Notes under the pieces: model-generated
The model's input: the letters and a program-made list of their open reading frames with translations, nothing else
What the model was told of the DNA's origin: nothing
The model's database searches: none
Part shown: positions 63,492-64,000 of the stretch, piece after piece
Layout: the number at the start of each line of letters is the position of its first letter
Numbering within the stretch: position 1 is the stretch's first letter
Position numbers and translations under genes: made by a program
NCBI GenBank assembly: GCA_022560695.1
Contig: JADFSP010000009.1
Span: forward strand, 1 to 64,000
DNA length: 64,000 nucleotides
Direction of reading: 5' to 3'
DNA from: Pseudomonadota bacterium
GTDB taxonomy: Bacteria; Pseudomonadota; Gammaproteobacteria; Steroidobacterales; Woeseiaceae

Positions 63492-63792
63492 CGTACTTTC
63501 TCCTGATTGACTCAATTAGTCGTTGGATTTCCTGAGTGGATTCCGTTTCGAGTCCCGGTACGTTTTCCATGACGACTCCGATCGACTCATCCAACTCTTC
63601 CTGTGACAAACCCGATCCGAATTCTTCAATGATGTATTTGACGAGTTCGCATATCTGATCTTCGGACAGCGTCTCGATATGGAATTCGTGGTCAGTTGCC
63701 ATATGAAGACCGTCCAGCCAATAAGCCAAGAAGACAACGGCCAATTCCACCCAGTCGCTAATCTTTCTAAAGTCAGGGCCTACCGATGGCAT
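63457..63792 (-). CDS. Small acidic helical protein, unknown function
   Basis: 111 residues from ATG 63792; an internal ATG at 63702 would give 81 residues and neither has a strong ribosome site. Acidic helices (SEDQICELVKYIIEEFGSG, EEELDESIGVVMENVP). Overlaps the next gene, forming a two-gene unit ended by the terminator at 63163. Style is of plasmid or phage regulatory proteins. Confidence 0.6.
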   Translation of the reverse strand: MPSVGPDFRKISDWVELAVVFLAYWLDGLHMATDHEFHIETLSEDQICELVKYIIEEFGSGLSQEELDESIGVVMENVPGLETESTQEIQRLIESIRRKYDDEIQYIRDQG

Positions 63793-63908
63793 GTCGCAGT
63801 ACCCGTGGGGTAGCGATGCTGTGAATCCTTACTGGTAGAGATTTGGTATTGGTCCGTTGTGATTCCACGGTGGTCTCGTCCGATAAATAGGAGAAAGGAG
63901 ACCAAGTT

Positions 63909-64000
63909 ATGAACAAGTGGAACCGATTACTAGCCGCTCTCGATCACGTGTATGGATACAATGACAAAAAGAAATCCACCATCCGTAAAGTGTCGCAAAC
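63909..64000 (+). CDS. Start of an unidentified gene, cut by the window edge
   Basis: ATG 63909 with AAGGAG eight bases upstream. The first 30 codons (MNKWNRLLAALDHVYGYNDK...) run open to the right edge. It is divergent from the two small genes. Nothing more can be said. Confidence 0.6.
   Translation, partial: MNKWNRLLAALDHVYGYNDKKKSTIRKVSQ

Noticed and set aside
1..64000. CRISPR arrays or cas genes
   Set aside because: No run of regularly spaced repeats and no Cas-like protein was seen.

Overview
The window is bacterial chromosomal DNA, most likely from a gammaproteobacterium. That assignment rests on gene types (MtgA, DeoB, NupC-type carrier, AzoR, YhhW-type pirin, YaiI, YadG/YadH-type ABC pair, YggL-type protein, many envelope genes) and an Oar-like plus a classical TonB-dependent receptor. 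It is an inference from recognisable families, not a search. A marine or sediment lineage is plausible but unproven. Most of the window (about 1-55.7 kb) is GC-rich and densely coded. The right end (about 55.7-64 kb) looks visibly more AT-rich and carries accessory genes.

Layout, left to right: 3' end of a FetB-type permease and an Oar-like receptor (0-3.7 kb); nucleoside uptake and pentose salvage (nupC-type, deoB), an ECF sigma factor with a probable anti-sigma partner, and a secreted protein (4-8.4 kb); an overlapping operon of a sodium symporter, a Tat-exported flavin dehydrogenase resembling spermidine dehydrogenase, and an NhaC-type antiporter, preceded by pssA (8.6-14.1 kb); a hemerythrin; an overlapping operon for an inner-to-outer-membrane export system (LolA-like protein, two FtsX-type permeases, ATPase, beta-barrel) with an AI-2E-family protein upstream (14.9-21.2 kb); a redoxin, a c-di-GMP GGDEF/EAL protein, and two peptidoglycan enzymes (21.3-25.5 kb).

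At 26.8-28.4 kb lies a compact array of integron gene cassettes without an integrase (a CALIN). Three minus-strand cassettes encode a membrane protein, a higBA toxin-antitoxin pair with its own promoter/operator, and a YggL-like protein. They are separated by attC sites of about 105 bp. It is followed by a copper-protein operon (cupredoxin plus a multicopper oxidase whose type-1 ligands are in the N-terminal half), a cluster of inverted repeats at 32.1-32.25 kb, a lysR/azoR/pirin locus, a bactofilin, a lipoprotein methyltransferase, an MFS carrier, an M64 peptidase, an ABC-2 exporter and a DUF547 protein. From 43 to 51 kb there is an amino-acid/amine catabolism region: D-cysteine desulfhydrase-like enzyme, Asp/Glu racemase, TonB receptor, class III aminotransferase, FAD amine oxidase, VOC protein. 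A diguanylate cyclase and a two-component system follow, then tRNA-Gly(CCC).

Beyond the tRNA (55.7-64 kb) is an accessory region. It holds an aspartyl/asparaginyl beta-hydroxylase-like gene, an HTTM-like membrane protein converging on a DCC thiol oxidoreductase, and a large zinc-finger plus SF2-helicase protein resembling plasmid/herpesvirus origin-binding helicases. Downstream of that helicase is an AT-rich gap with repeated GGGGATAACG motifs that looks like a replication origin, followed by small genes typical of plasmids or phage. A perfect 171-bp inverted duplication of part of the hydroxylase gene sits against the 5' end of the helicase gene, which has no convincing start codon. This is either a recent rearrangement or an assembly artefact. 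The cassette array and this replicon-like region are the two most interesting parts of the window.
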